From Acinetobacter sp. A2 (lineage in GTDB: Bacteria; Pseudomonadota; Gammaproteobacteria; Pseudomonadales; Moraxellaceae), in NCBI RefSeq assembly GCF_012371325.1, contig NZ_JAAZQX010000001.1:62001-126000 (forward strand): a stretch of DNA of 64,000 bases. Reading direction: 5' to 3'. Position numbers and translations under genes: made by a program. Numbering within the stretch: position 1 is the stretch's first letter; every line of letters begins with the position of its first letter. The notes beneath the pieces were generated by a model. It was not told the origin of the DNA, ran no database searches, and saw only the letters and a program-made list of their open reading frames with translations. Shown in pieces: positions 57,231-64,000 of this stretch.

Positions 57231-57758
57231 TTATAGTTTAATCACTTTAATTTCTTCTTCAGATTCGTCACTTGGGGCAGCCTGAGTCTGTGCTTCCTGT
57301 GTCTGTGGCGTTGTAGTGGTTGGCGCAGGCGTTACATTTTGTGATGGTGTACTTAATGGCGCTTGATAGATCGGCACGGCTTGATCACTTTGCCCTGTAA
57401 TCACTTCTTTGGTTTCCTGAATTTTATTATTGACCTGACCCGCCAGTTGCTGCCCTGTTTGCTTGGCTTGCGCTGCACCCTGACTGCCCAAAGTTTTGGC
57501 ATTGTCTAAAGCCTGATGTGCAGATGGGCGAATTTTCTCAATGCCTTTTTCTGTGACTTCACCTACTTTTTGTGCAGCCTGAATTACACCTTCCTGAGTT
57601 TTATAAGCCCAGACATGTAATAAATTCGGGTTGTCTGCATAAGGGCGAATCGGTTTGTGGCTTTGATTGTCTTGTGTAGGTTCAGAACTGTTTTGTGCAT
57701 ATACAGCAGCACTGCTGAGCAATAATCCAATGGCAATACCGAAACTGATTTTATTCAT
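57231..57758 (-). CDS. Secreted helical protein with Thr/Pro/Gln-rich tail
   Basis: This 175-residue protein has a signal peptide (MNKISFGIAIGLLLSSAAVYA, cleaved after AYA-like VYA). A polar linker follows, then an amphipathic alanine-lysine-glutamine helix region (about 58-120; KVGEVTEKGIEK, NAKTLGSQGAAQAKQTGQQL). The tail is low-complexity PAPTTTTPQTQEAQTQ plus an acidic stretch. The helical part recalls apolipoprotein or LEA-like sequences, but no family is assigned. GAGG lies seven bases before the ATG. It should be periplasmic or exported. Confidence 0.72.
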   Translation of the reverse strand: MNKISFGIAIGLLLSSAAVYAQNSSEPTQDNQSHKPIRPYADNPNLLHVWAYKTQEGVIQAAQKVGEVTEKGIEKIRPSAHQALDNAKTLGSQGAAQAKQTGQQLAGQVNNKIQETKEVITGQSDQAVPIYQAPLSTPSQNVTPAPTTTTPQTQEAQTQAAPSDESEEEIKVIKL

Positions 57759-58186
57759 GTGTTGGCCTCTTTAAATACGCAGTGTGGTGGCTACTGAAAG
57801 CTTGAATGTAGATGAGGATTCTTGGCAGTAACCATCTTAAAATTACAACCTTCACGCGCTATGTGGTGATGTTGTTGAGGATTGTATAAAGAATACATGA
57901 CAAATACTGTTTGCTTCTCGCAAGTTTAATTGTCTTTCGGGTGACGATTGAACATGCGTTTGAATCATTTGGTGTTTCTAAGTGCAATTTATGCAGATCA
58001 TAAGCAGAGCATAAATAGAAAGACCCACAATAATTTGTGGGTCTTGTTACTCTGGAGAGTTTTAAAGCAGGGCAGTATTGGACTGCACTGCATGATTATC
58101 ATAATTTGAAATATCTGAAGATGGCGGGTTTGTGTTAAAAGTCACACAATCTTGCTACATCAGGATACATTCAGGTTCGTTTTAAA
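57759..58186. other. 428-base intergenic stretch
   Basis: It contains a hairpin at 58020-58045 but no supported gene. The right part is the 3' flank of the lipoprotein gene and the left part is the promoter side of the secreted-protein gene. Confidence 0.6.
58020..58045 (-). terminator. Probable terminator of the lipoprotein gene at 58187
   Basis: A perfect 11-bp stem (58020-58030 with 58035-58045) has a TAAT loop, with TTTCTATTT following on the minus strand. It lies 142 bases beyond the stop codon. Confidence 0.65.
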
Positions 58187-58576
58187 TTAGTTGCATTGTG
58201 CAAGTGCATCTTTATGAAAGTGACTGCGCAAGGTAATGAAGTTTTTTTGTACCGTAGCATCGTGCAAGTCAAAGTGCTGTGCAGTGCTGGTGCCGTCTTG
58301 GGCAAAAGTTGCAGAACCTGCTGAAATTAAAGTGTTGCCTTTAAATGCCCATTGCTCGATTGAGCGACCTGCCTTGAGTGTACCTGTAAATTCAATAACG
58401 CATTTATCAATAAATTTAGTGAGTTTTGCACTGTTGTTTACGGTGTCTGGGTAAACTTCAATGTTTTTCACTTCTTGTAAAACACCTGCTGTGAGCTGCG
58501 GAATAACAGGTGCAGAGGTACACGCACTAAGAGAAAGGCAAGTTAAACCCGATAAAATGAGTGTTTTAAGTTTCAT
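58187..58576 (-). CDS. Putative lipoprotein
   Basis: This 129-residue protein has a signal peptide ending in lipobox LSLSAC (Cys near residue 19), with Thr at +2, which favours outer-membrane sorting. The mature part contains two further cysteines (near 59 and 128) that could form a disulfide. Beta-rich sequence is present but no recognised domain. ATG start at 58576. It is unrelated in sequence to the lipoprotein at 54103. Confidence 0.78.
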   Translation of the reverse strand: MKLKTLILSGLTCLSLSACTSAPVIPQLTAGVLQEVKNIEVYPDTVNNSAKLTKFIDKCVIEFTGTLKAGRSIEQWAFKGNTLISAGSATFAQDGTSTAQHFDLHDATVQKNFITLRSHFHKDALAQCN

Positions 58577-58649
58577 AAGCTTGTTTTCTTGTTGAGTGTT
58601 GTTAGGTTGAGTATAGGGAATCAGTTGGAAAATGACTATAGCTCAGTGA

Positions 58650-59600
58650 TTAACGATTCCAATCTTGTGTGCGAATACGGCCAGTTTGGTAATAAATTGA
58701 GACCAATTCGATAAAATTTTTAAAGTCTGAATTTTCATTTAAAATTCGATTTATTGATTGCCAATCCACTTCGGGTCTTCGGCGAGCAGGAAGTAAGATT
58801 TCACTTTCAGTTGGATTTTCTGGATTGAGTAAAATTACACCTATACCATGTAAAGCTGAAAGCATACGCAGTTCTTCTTCAACTTCATTGGTAGAAATTG
58901 AGGTCGCAACTAAATATCCTTCATTTGCCCAACTTGAATTACTAACAGCTTGGAAAAAGCTACTTCTAATATTTGAGTTATTTAGTTCTTTTTTTACCTC
59001 GAATGACCAAAGTCGAACATTTTGTCCAGAACTATGCTTTACACAAGTTTTAACTAGATCATTCCATTTATTATCTAATGCTTGCATTGCCACAATATCT
59101 GGATGTAGCCATTGATTACCATTTTGTCCTCTAGTATTTGATGATCTTTTTTCATCAATTCTTAATGTAAGCAAATTGAGTTCTTGGGATAGGTATTCTA
59201 TCAATACAGGATATAAGTCATATTCTGAAAATATTTTTTCTTGAATCGATGGGGGATTATTGTCTTCTGCATTAATAATTAATGAATTATGGAAGTCAAT
59301 TCCTTTTACTGGTGAAAGATTTGAAGTTGGTTCATACCAATATTGGCGTGGACTTGGTTTTTCTTGATATTTTACACAAGGATTATTTTGAATTAAGTCT
59401 GGGAAAATACTATATAACTCTCGAATAACTTGTTGTTTAAAAGCACTTTCATTGTTTTGAAATTTAATATTATTTCTTTTCTCAATATAGTCTTGAGGAT
59501 ATGTAGCAATTAATTTATCAGCAATAAATCTAGCTGTAAATTTTTGGTTAGGATTAGATTTTAAAAATTCTAATGCTTTTTGTGCTTGTGATAATTTCAT
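58650..59600 (-). CDS. HrgA-like orphan protein: N-terminal HTH plus PD-(D/E)XK-like nuclease core
   Basis: This 316-residue protein has an N-terminal winged-helix-like region (about 1-75, LSQAQKALEFL and AFKQQVIRELYSIFP). A C-terminal domain (about 125-300) carries Asp168 in LHPDIVAMQ and Glu201-x-Lys203 in WSFEVKKEL, the spacing of a PD-(D/E)XK active site. Downstream are LVATSIS and LSALHGIGVILLNPENP strands. It resembles HrgA/COG2958-type proteins, some of which sit at restriction-modification loci. No methylase or other R-M gene is nearby. It is noticeably more AT-rich than its neighbours, which suggests transfer. Alternatives: an effector nuclease or a non-catalytic relative. Confidence 0.6.
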   Translation of the reverse strand: MKLSQAQKALEFLKSNPNQKFTARFIADKLIATYPQDYIEKRNNIKFQNNESAFKQQVIRELYSIFPDLIQNNPCVKYQEKPSPRQYWYEPTSNLSPVKGIDFHNSLIINAEDNNPPSIQEKIFSEYDLYPVLIEYLSQELNLLTLRIDEKRSSNTRGQNGNQWLHPDIVAMQALDNKWNDLVKTCVKHSSGQNVRLWSFEVKKELNNSNIRSSFFQAVSNSSWANEGYLVATSISTNEVEEELRMLSALHGIGVILLNPENPTESEILLPARRRPEVDWQSINRILNENSDFKNFIELVSIYYQTGRIRTQDWNR

Positions 59601-59619
59601 ATTATTGAGAAAAATAAAA

Positions 59620-59647
59620 AAAACCCCACTATTTCTAGCAGGGTTTT
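59620..59647 (-). terminator. Terminator of glyQ-glyS
   Basis: Read on the minus strand, a 12-bp stem closes a GAAA tetraloop and ends in a T-run. Two pairs are G-U only in that direction, so it acts on the glyS transcript, whose stop lies 23 bases upstream. Confidence 0.85.
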
Positions 59648-59669
59648 ACTTTTATTTCAAATGTCTGAC

Positions 59670-61739
59670 TTAGTGCTGTAATACCGAAATATCAGCCACT
59701 TTGGTAAACAAGTTACGAAGCTGTGCAAGCATACGTAAACGGTTTGCTTTCAGGTCAGCATCATCAGCCATGACCATTACCCCGTCAAAGAACGCATCCA
59801 CTGGCGCACGAAGAGCAGCAAGTGCAGACAACGCAGCAGTGTAGTCTTTGGCAGCAAATAATGGCTCAACCACAGGTGTGATTTTTGCAAGTTCAGCGAA
59901 CAAAGCTTTTTCAGCATCTTCAACCAAGTTCGCTTCAACCACTGAACCTTCAGGCGCAGTTTCTTTTGCTAAGATATTTGCAACACGTTTGTTTGCAGCC
60001 GCCAATGCAGCCGCTTCAGGCAAGGCGCGGAAGTGATTGACTGCATTCACACGCTTATCAAAATCAAGTGGAGATTTTGGTGATAAAGCTTGAACAGCTT
60101 GAATCACATCTACCGCAACGCCTTGGTCTTCGTATTTAGCACGGTAACGACCTTCAAGGAATGCAACAGCATCTGCTAAAGTCTTGTCGTGATCTTTCAA
60201 GACATCGCCATAAGCAGCCAAAGCCAACTTAATTAAGTCTTCAATTGAAACATCTAAACCATTTTCAGTCACAAGGCGCAAAATACCAATGGCAGAACGA
60301 CGCAATGCAAATGGGTCTTTAGAACCTGTAGGTGCTTGGCCAATACCAAAAATACCTGTGAGCGTGTCTAAACGGTCTGCAAGGGCAATGGTCGTGCCTG
60401 TTTTAGTTTTTGGAAGTACATCGCCAGCGAATTTAGGTAAGTATTGTTCACCGAGTGCTTCTGCAACTTCGTCATTTTCACCTTCAAGACGCGCGTAATA
60501 AGTTCCCGCAATGCCTTGTAGTTCTGGGAATTCACCCACAAGTTCAGACGTTAAGTCACATTTTGCAAGCAAAGCAGCTTTTTCAGCATCTTGCGGATTT
60601 GCACCTGTAATTGGCGCTAAAGCAACAGCCAGTTTGGCAATACGCTCAGACTTGTTCCAAAGTGTGCCCAGTTGCGCTTGGAAAACCATGTTGGCCAATT
60701 TTTCTTTGCGTGATGCAAGCGGTTGCTTTTGGTCTTGCAAGAAGAAGAATTCAGCATCAGACAAACGTGGACGAACCACTTTTTCATTACCTTCAATAAT
60801 TTGAGTCGGGTCTTTCGACTCAATATTTGAAACCGTAATAAAGTAAGGCTGTAATTTGTTGTCGCTATTGACCAAACAGAAATACTTTTGGTTGTCCTGC
60901 ATGGTGGTAATTAAAGCTTCTTGTGGTACAGCGAGGAAACGCTCTTCAAAGCTGGCACGTAGTGCAACAGGCCATTCTACCAGTGCAGTCACTTCATCAC
61001 GTAGGTCGCTAGGCACAATCGCAATTGCATTGACTTCATCTGCCAATGCTTTTACTTGCTGGTCGATAATCGCTTGACGTTCTTCAAAAGAAGCAATGAC
61101 TTTAGCAGCACGTAACGCATCTAAATAGTCATTGGCGTGTTGTAGTGTGATTGCTTCAGGGGCATGGAAGCGGTGACCATAGGTTACATTCGCTGCCTGA
61201 TGATCTTGAATCGTGGCGTCAACCACGGTGTTGTCTTTAAGCAACACCACCCATTTAACAGGACGCACAAATTCAGTACGGCTTGCGGCAGAACGCATGC
61301 GTTTTGCAATTGGTAGGTTATCCAACGCAGTTTGTAGAATTTGTGGCAATAACGCATCAAGGCTTTGACCTTTCACATCTTTTAAATAGCAGACTTTTTC
61401 AACTTTACCCGCTTGGAAAGTAGAGACCTGATCAACCGTAATACCTTGACCACGCATAAAGCCTTCAAGCGCTTTGGTCGGTTTGCCTTCGGCATCATAG
61501 GCAGCTTGAACAGCAGGGCCATCAAAACGTTTTTGGGTATCTGCTTGCGCACCATTTACATTGACAATTTTAAGTGCCAAGCGACGTGGTGCTGCATAAG
61601 CTTCGATCGAATCGAACGCAAGGCCTGCATTTTTTAAACCTTTTTCAGTTTCTGCAAATAAGGCATCGCGTAAGGTTTTTAAGCTTTTCGGTGGGAGTTC
61701 TTCGCAACCGAGTTCAAATAAAACTGTATGTTTAGACAT
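59670..61739 (-). CDS. glyS: Glycine--tRNA ligase beta subunit
   Basis: This 689-residue beta subunit of the alpha2-beta2 bacterial glycyl-tRNA synthetase begins [13 protein letters not shown], the family start. The centre has [14 protein letters not shown] near 275 and an HD-like region, and the last ~110 residues form the DALR anticodon-binding domain. It recognises tRNA-Gly. Its ATG overlaps the glyQ stop by one base. Length is standard. Confidence 0.97.
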   Translation of the reverse strand: MSKHTVLFELGCEELPPKSLKTLRDALFAETEKGLKNAGLAFDSIEAYAAPRRLALKIVNVNGAQADTQKRFDGPAVQAAYDAEGKPTKALEGFMRGQGITVDQVSTFQAGKVEKVCYLKDVKGQSLDALLPQILQTALDNLPIAKRMRSAASRTEFVRPVKWVVLLKDNTVVDATIQDHQAANVTYGHRFHAPEAITLQHANDYLDALRAAKVIASFEERQAIIDQQVKALADEVNAIAIVPSDLRDEVTALVEWPVALRASFEERFLAVPQEALITTMQDNQKYFCLVNSDNKLQPYFITVSNIESKDPTQIIEGNEKVVRPRLSDAEFFFLQDQKQPLASRKEKLANMVFQAQLGTLWNKSERIAKLAVALAPITGANPQDAEKAALLAKCDLTSELVGEFPELQGIAGTYYARLEGENDEVAEALGEQYLPKFAGDVLPKTKTGTTIALADRLDTLTGIFGIGQAPTGSKDPFALRRSAIGILRLVTENGLDVSIEDLIKLALAAYGDVLKDHDKTLADAVAFLEGRYRAKYEDQGVAVDVIQAVQALSPKSPLDFDKRVNAVNHFRALPEAAALAAANKRVANILAKETAPEGSVVEANLVEDAEKALFAELAKITPVVEPLFAAKDYTAALSALAALRAPVDAFFDGVMVMADDADLKANRLRMLAQLRNLFTKVADISVLQH

Positions 61740-62731
61740 TATTTGCTTTCCTCAGTATTTTGTGCTTTAGCTTCCGTTTCAACTTGTGCTTTTAACTGCG
61801 CTAAGACTTCATCACGTAAATGCGGTTCAGCCATTGGGAAACCTAGTTTTGCTCGTGCAGCCACATAACTTTGTGCAATTGAACGTGCCAAGGTACGTAC
61901 ACGTAAAATATAACGCTGACGCTCAGTCACAGAAATTGCACCACGCGCATCGAGCAAGTTAAAGCAGTGAGATGCTTTAATCACTTGCTCATACGCAGGT
62001 AATGGTAATTCTGCGGCAATTAAACGGCTTGCTTCTACTTCATAGAAGTCAAACAGTTCAAACATTTTATCAACAGGCGCATATTCAAAGTTATAGGTCG
62101 ATTGTTCAACTTCGTTTTGATGGAACACATCGCCATAAGTGACTGTACCAAATTGGCCTTTGGTCCAAACCAAGTCATAAACCGAATCTACACCTTGTAG
62201 GTACATTGCCAAACGCTCAAGACCGTAAGTGATTTCACCGGTCACTGGGTAGCATTCAACACCACCGACTTGTTGGAAGTAGGTAAACTGAGTCACTTCC
62301 ATGCCGTTTAACCAAACTTCCCAGCCCAAGCCCCAAGCACCTAATGTTGGAGATTCCCAGTTATCTTCTACAAAGCGGATGTCATGTACCAATGGGTCAA
62401 TCCCAATGGCTTTTAAAGAATCCAAATATAATTGTTGGATGTTGTCTGGGTTTGGTTTAAGCACCACTTGGAATTGATAGTAGTGTTGCAAGCGGTTCGG
62501 GTTTTCGCCATAACGACCATCTTTAGGACGACGTGACGGTTGCACGTATGCTGCATTCCAGGTTTCAGGCCCTAACGCACGTAGGAAGGTTGCGGTGTGG
62601 AATGTCCCTGCACCCATTTCCATATCGTAAGGTTGTAAAACGACGCAGCCTTGCTCCGCCCAGTAGTTTTGTAAGGCAAGAATTAAGCCTTGAAAGGTAT
62701 CAATATGCGATATGGCGCGACTCATGGTCAT
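61739..62731 (-). CDS. glyQ: Glycine--tRNA ligase alpha subunit
   Basis: This 330-residue class II synthetase subunit forms glycyl-adenylate. The hallmark segments are present: [31 protein letters not shown] (given here as family-typical, about residues 14-44), TFLRALGPE and [14 protein letters not shown] near 280. The ATG at 62731 or 62725 is the start. It is first in glyQ-glyS, translationally coupled. The C-terminal ~30 residues are Glu/Ala-rich. Confidence 0.96.
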   Translation of the reverse strand: MTMSRAISHIDTFQGLILALQNYWAEQGCVVLQPYDMEMGAGTFHTATFLRALGPETWNAAYVQPSRRPKDGRYGENPNRLQHYYQFQVVLKPNPDNIQQLYLDSLKAIGIDPLVHDIRFVEDNWESPTLGAWGLGWEVWLNGMEVTQFTYFQQVGGVECYPVTGEITYGLERLAMYLQGVDSVYDLVWTKGQFGTVTYGDVFHQNEVEQSTYNFEYAPVDKMFELFDFYEVEASRLIAAELPLPAYEQVIKASHCFNLLDARGAISVTERQRYILRVRTLARSIAQSYVAARAKLGFPMAEPHLRDEVLAQLKAQVETEAKAQNTEESK

Positions 62732-62923
62732 CCACTTAAAATTAGAGAAAAATTGTGCTCAATTATAAGGATTTTGCGGGGTGCTGGCAAAGGTTAAAGC
62801 ATAAAAGCATGTGGTCTGAGTTGGTTTTACAAATTCACTGATAAACGAAAGATGTAAAACAAATACATCTTATTACGTGATTGTCTTATAATCTTGGTAA
62901 ATGTTCGCCACAGGATTGTCCCC

Positions 62924-64000
62924 GTGTTTCATTCACAACTAGACTGGCTAAATACGCTTAAACCAAATTTCAAAGTTTTACCTTTGAGAGAAAGGTTGCT
63001 GTGTGGGTTGGGGGCGTTGCTGGGTTTAGCACTATCTTCACTGATCAGTTGGTGGGTGTTGGGCGATATTAATGCGTGGTATATCGCACCGATGGGAGCG
63101 TCTTCAGTCTTGCTTTTTGCTGTGCCTGCCAGCCCTTTGGCGCAACCATGGAATATTGTGGTAGGGAACAGTATTGCGGCGGTGTTAGGGGTCAGTTGTG
63201 CTTTATCTCTACCCAATTTAACCGAAGCTTTTAGTGTGGCTGTGGCATTGTCTATCTTTTTAATGATGACTACAGACTCTTTACATCCACCAAGTGGGGC
63301 AGTCGCGATTACTGCAGTACTGGGCGGAGAGGCTGTACGTGAATTAGGTTATCATTTTGTTTTTTATCCTGTTTTACTCAATTCTGTACTGTTGATGCTC
63401 ATTGCAATTGCATTTAACCGCATGATTGGCAAACCATACCCACAAAAACCACAATTGAATACACGTTCTCAAAACCCGACACCGACCCAAAAAGCCACCA
63501 TTCAGCCGCAAGATATTCAGGATGTGTTAGATGAACAAACTCAGCTTTTGGATATTAGTGAATATGATCTGCAAAAAATTATTTTAGAGGCGCAGTCCAA
63601 AGCTAGTGAGCGACAAACTCAAGCGCTGACGTGTGCCGATATTATGAGTAAAGATGTACTGACTTTGCATCAAGATGAAGATATTCACAGCGCATTGGAA
63701 AAGTTTAAACAGATGAATTTAATGAGCCTGCCTGTGGTGGATGATGCACAGCATTTGGTCGGAACTTTGGCATTGTATGAAGTGGTGGAATGGTTTAAAC
63801 ATGTGACCGATTTGCCTTATCGCTGGCAGCATCAAGTTAAACATATTATGTTGCGACAGGTCGTTACGGTACAACCACAACAAAGTATTCAGGATTTGGT
63901 GCCTTATTTTGTTGAGCGTTCTTTTAATTATATTCCTGTGGTTGAGCAACAGCGTTTAGTAGGTATGATCAGTCGTGCCGATATGATTGCAGTATTGAAT
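62924..64000 (+). CDS. HPP-family membrane protein fused to CBS domains (partial at right edge)
   Basis: A GTG start at 62924 has AGGA eight bases upstream. The 359 codons present encode four membrane helices with the signature SLHPPSGAVAIT near residue 123 (HPP family, linked to nitrite/nitrate transport in some lineages). A polar linker (about 175-225) follows, then two CBS domains (ADIMSKDVLTLHQDEDI near 239; HIMLRQVVTVQPQQS near 307). The frame is still open at the window end, ending ...MIAVLN, so a few residues are missing. It is divergent from glyQ. The CBS pair suggests nucleotide sensing. Confidence 0.88.
   Translation, partial: MFHSQLDWLNTLKPNFKVLPLRERLLCGLGALLGLALSSLISWWVLGDINAWYIAPMGASSVLLFAVPASPLAQPWNIVVGNSIAAVLGVSCALSLPNLTEAFSVAVALSIFLMMTTDSLHPPSGAVAITAVLGGEAVRELGYHFVFYPVLLNSVLLMLIAIAFNRMIGKPYPQKPQLNTRSQNPTPTQKATIQPQDIQDVLDEQTQLLDISEYDLQKIILEAQSKASERQTQALTCADIMSKDVLTLHQDEDIHSALEKFKQMNLMSLPVVDDAQHLVGTLALYEVVEWFKHVTDLPYRWQHQVKHIMLRQVVTVQPQQSIQDLVPYFVERSFNYIPVVEQQRLVGMISRADMIAVLN

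Overview
The window looks like a core chromosomal segment of an Acinetobacter-type gammaproteobacterium. The DNA is moderately AT-rich. It carries a group-2 (mrpA-mrpB fused) cation antiporter operon, ubiE-ubiJ-ubiB with a long UbiE N-terminus, a two-domain polyphosphate:AMP phosphotransferase of the kind characterised in A. johnsonii, a FFLEELY-like protein, and type II secretion genes gspF-gspG away from the other gsp genes. The genus is inferred from protein families and gene order; no rRNA or tRNA gene is present to confirm it.

Layout. 1-3624 (minus): mrpAB-mrpC-mrpD, with a leader able to form nested hairpins. 4290-7993 (minus): hisIE, an FBH1-like SF1 helicase and a RecF/OLD-like ATPase, probably one transcript. 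8120-15787: patatin phospholipase, ubiEJB, FFLEELY-like protein, pap and a DUF697 protein. 15991-25332 (plus): recC-recB-recD. 25333-26151: a gene-free stretch with two strong terminators and a possible small-RNA locus, then rpsO and pnp. 29002-32736: a degenerate stretch with a CorA gene broken by two one-base frameshifts, eleven perfect copies of a heptamer, ydcH, an orphan cbpM and two DUF2147 paralogues, one frameshifted in its signal peptide. 32933-42848: hslO, a Kef-type antiporter, priA, gspFG, lnt-corC and tusA. 43250-45000: remnant of an autotransporter. 45209-57758: etfD, DUF1285, murI, a DUF4062 protein, hemH, an MBL hydrolase, yacG, a TrmB-like methyltransferase, an HI0933-type flavoprotein and several envelope proteins. 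58187-64000: a lipoprotein, an orphan PD-(D/E)XK-like (HrgA-like) protein, glyQ-glyS and a partial HPP-CBS membrane protein.

Functional themes are ubiquinone biosynthesis and electron entry (ubiEJB, etfD), DNA repair and replication restart (recBCD, priA, helicase/ATPase pair, yacG), envelope biogenesis (lnt, murI, gspFG, lipoproteins), cation homeostasis (mrp, kef, corA, corC) and RNA metabolism (rpsO, pnp, glyQS).

Three loci (CorA, DUF2147, autotransporter) have lesions that adding one base to a homopolymer would repair. They may be true pseudogenes or sequencing errors. No complete known defence system, prophage, insertion sequence, CRISPR array, tRNA or rRNA was found. The best candidates for new biology are the helicase/ATPase pair, the HrgA-like orphan, the DUF4062 protein and the terminator-rich gap between recD and rpsO.
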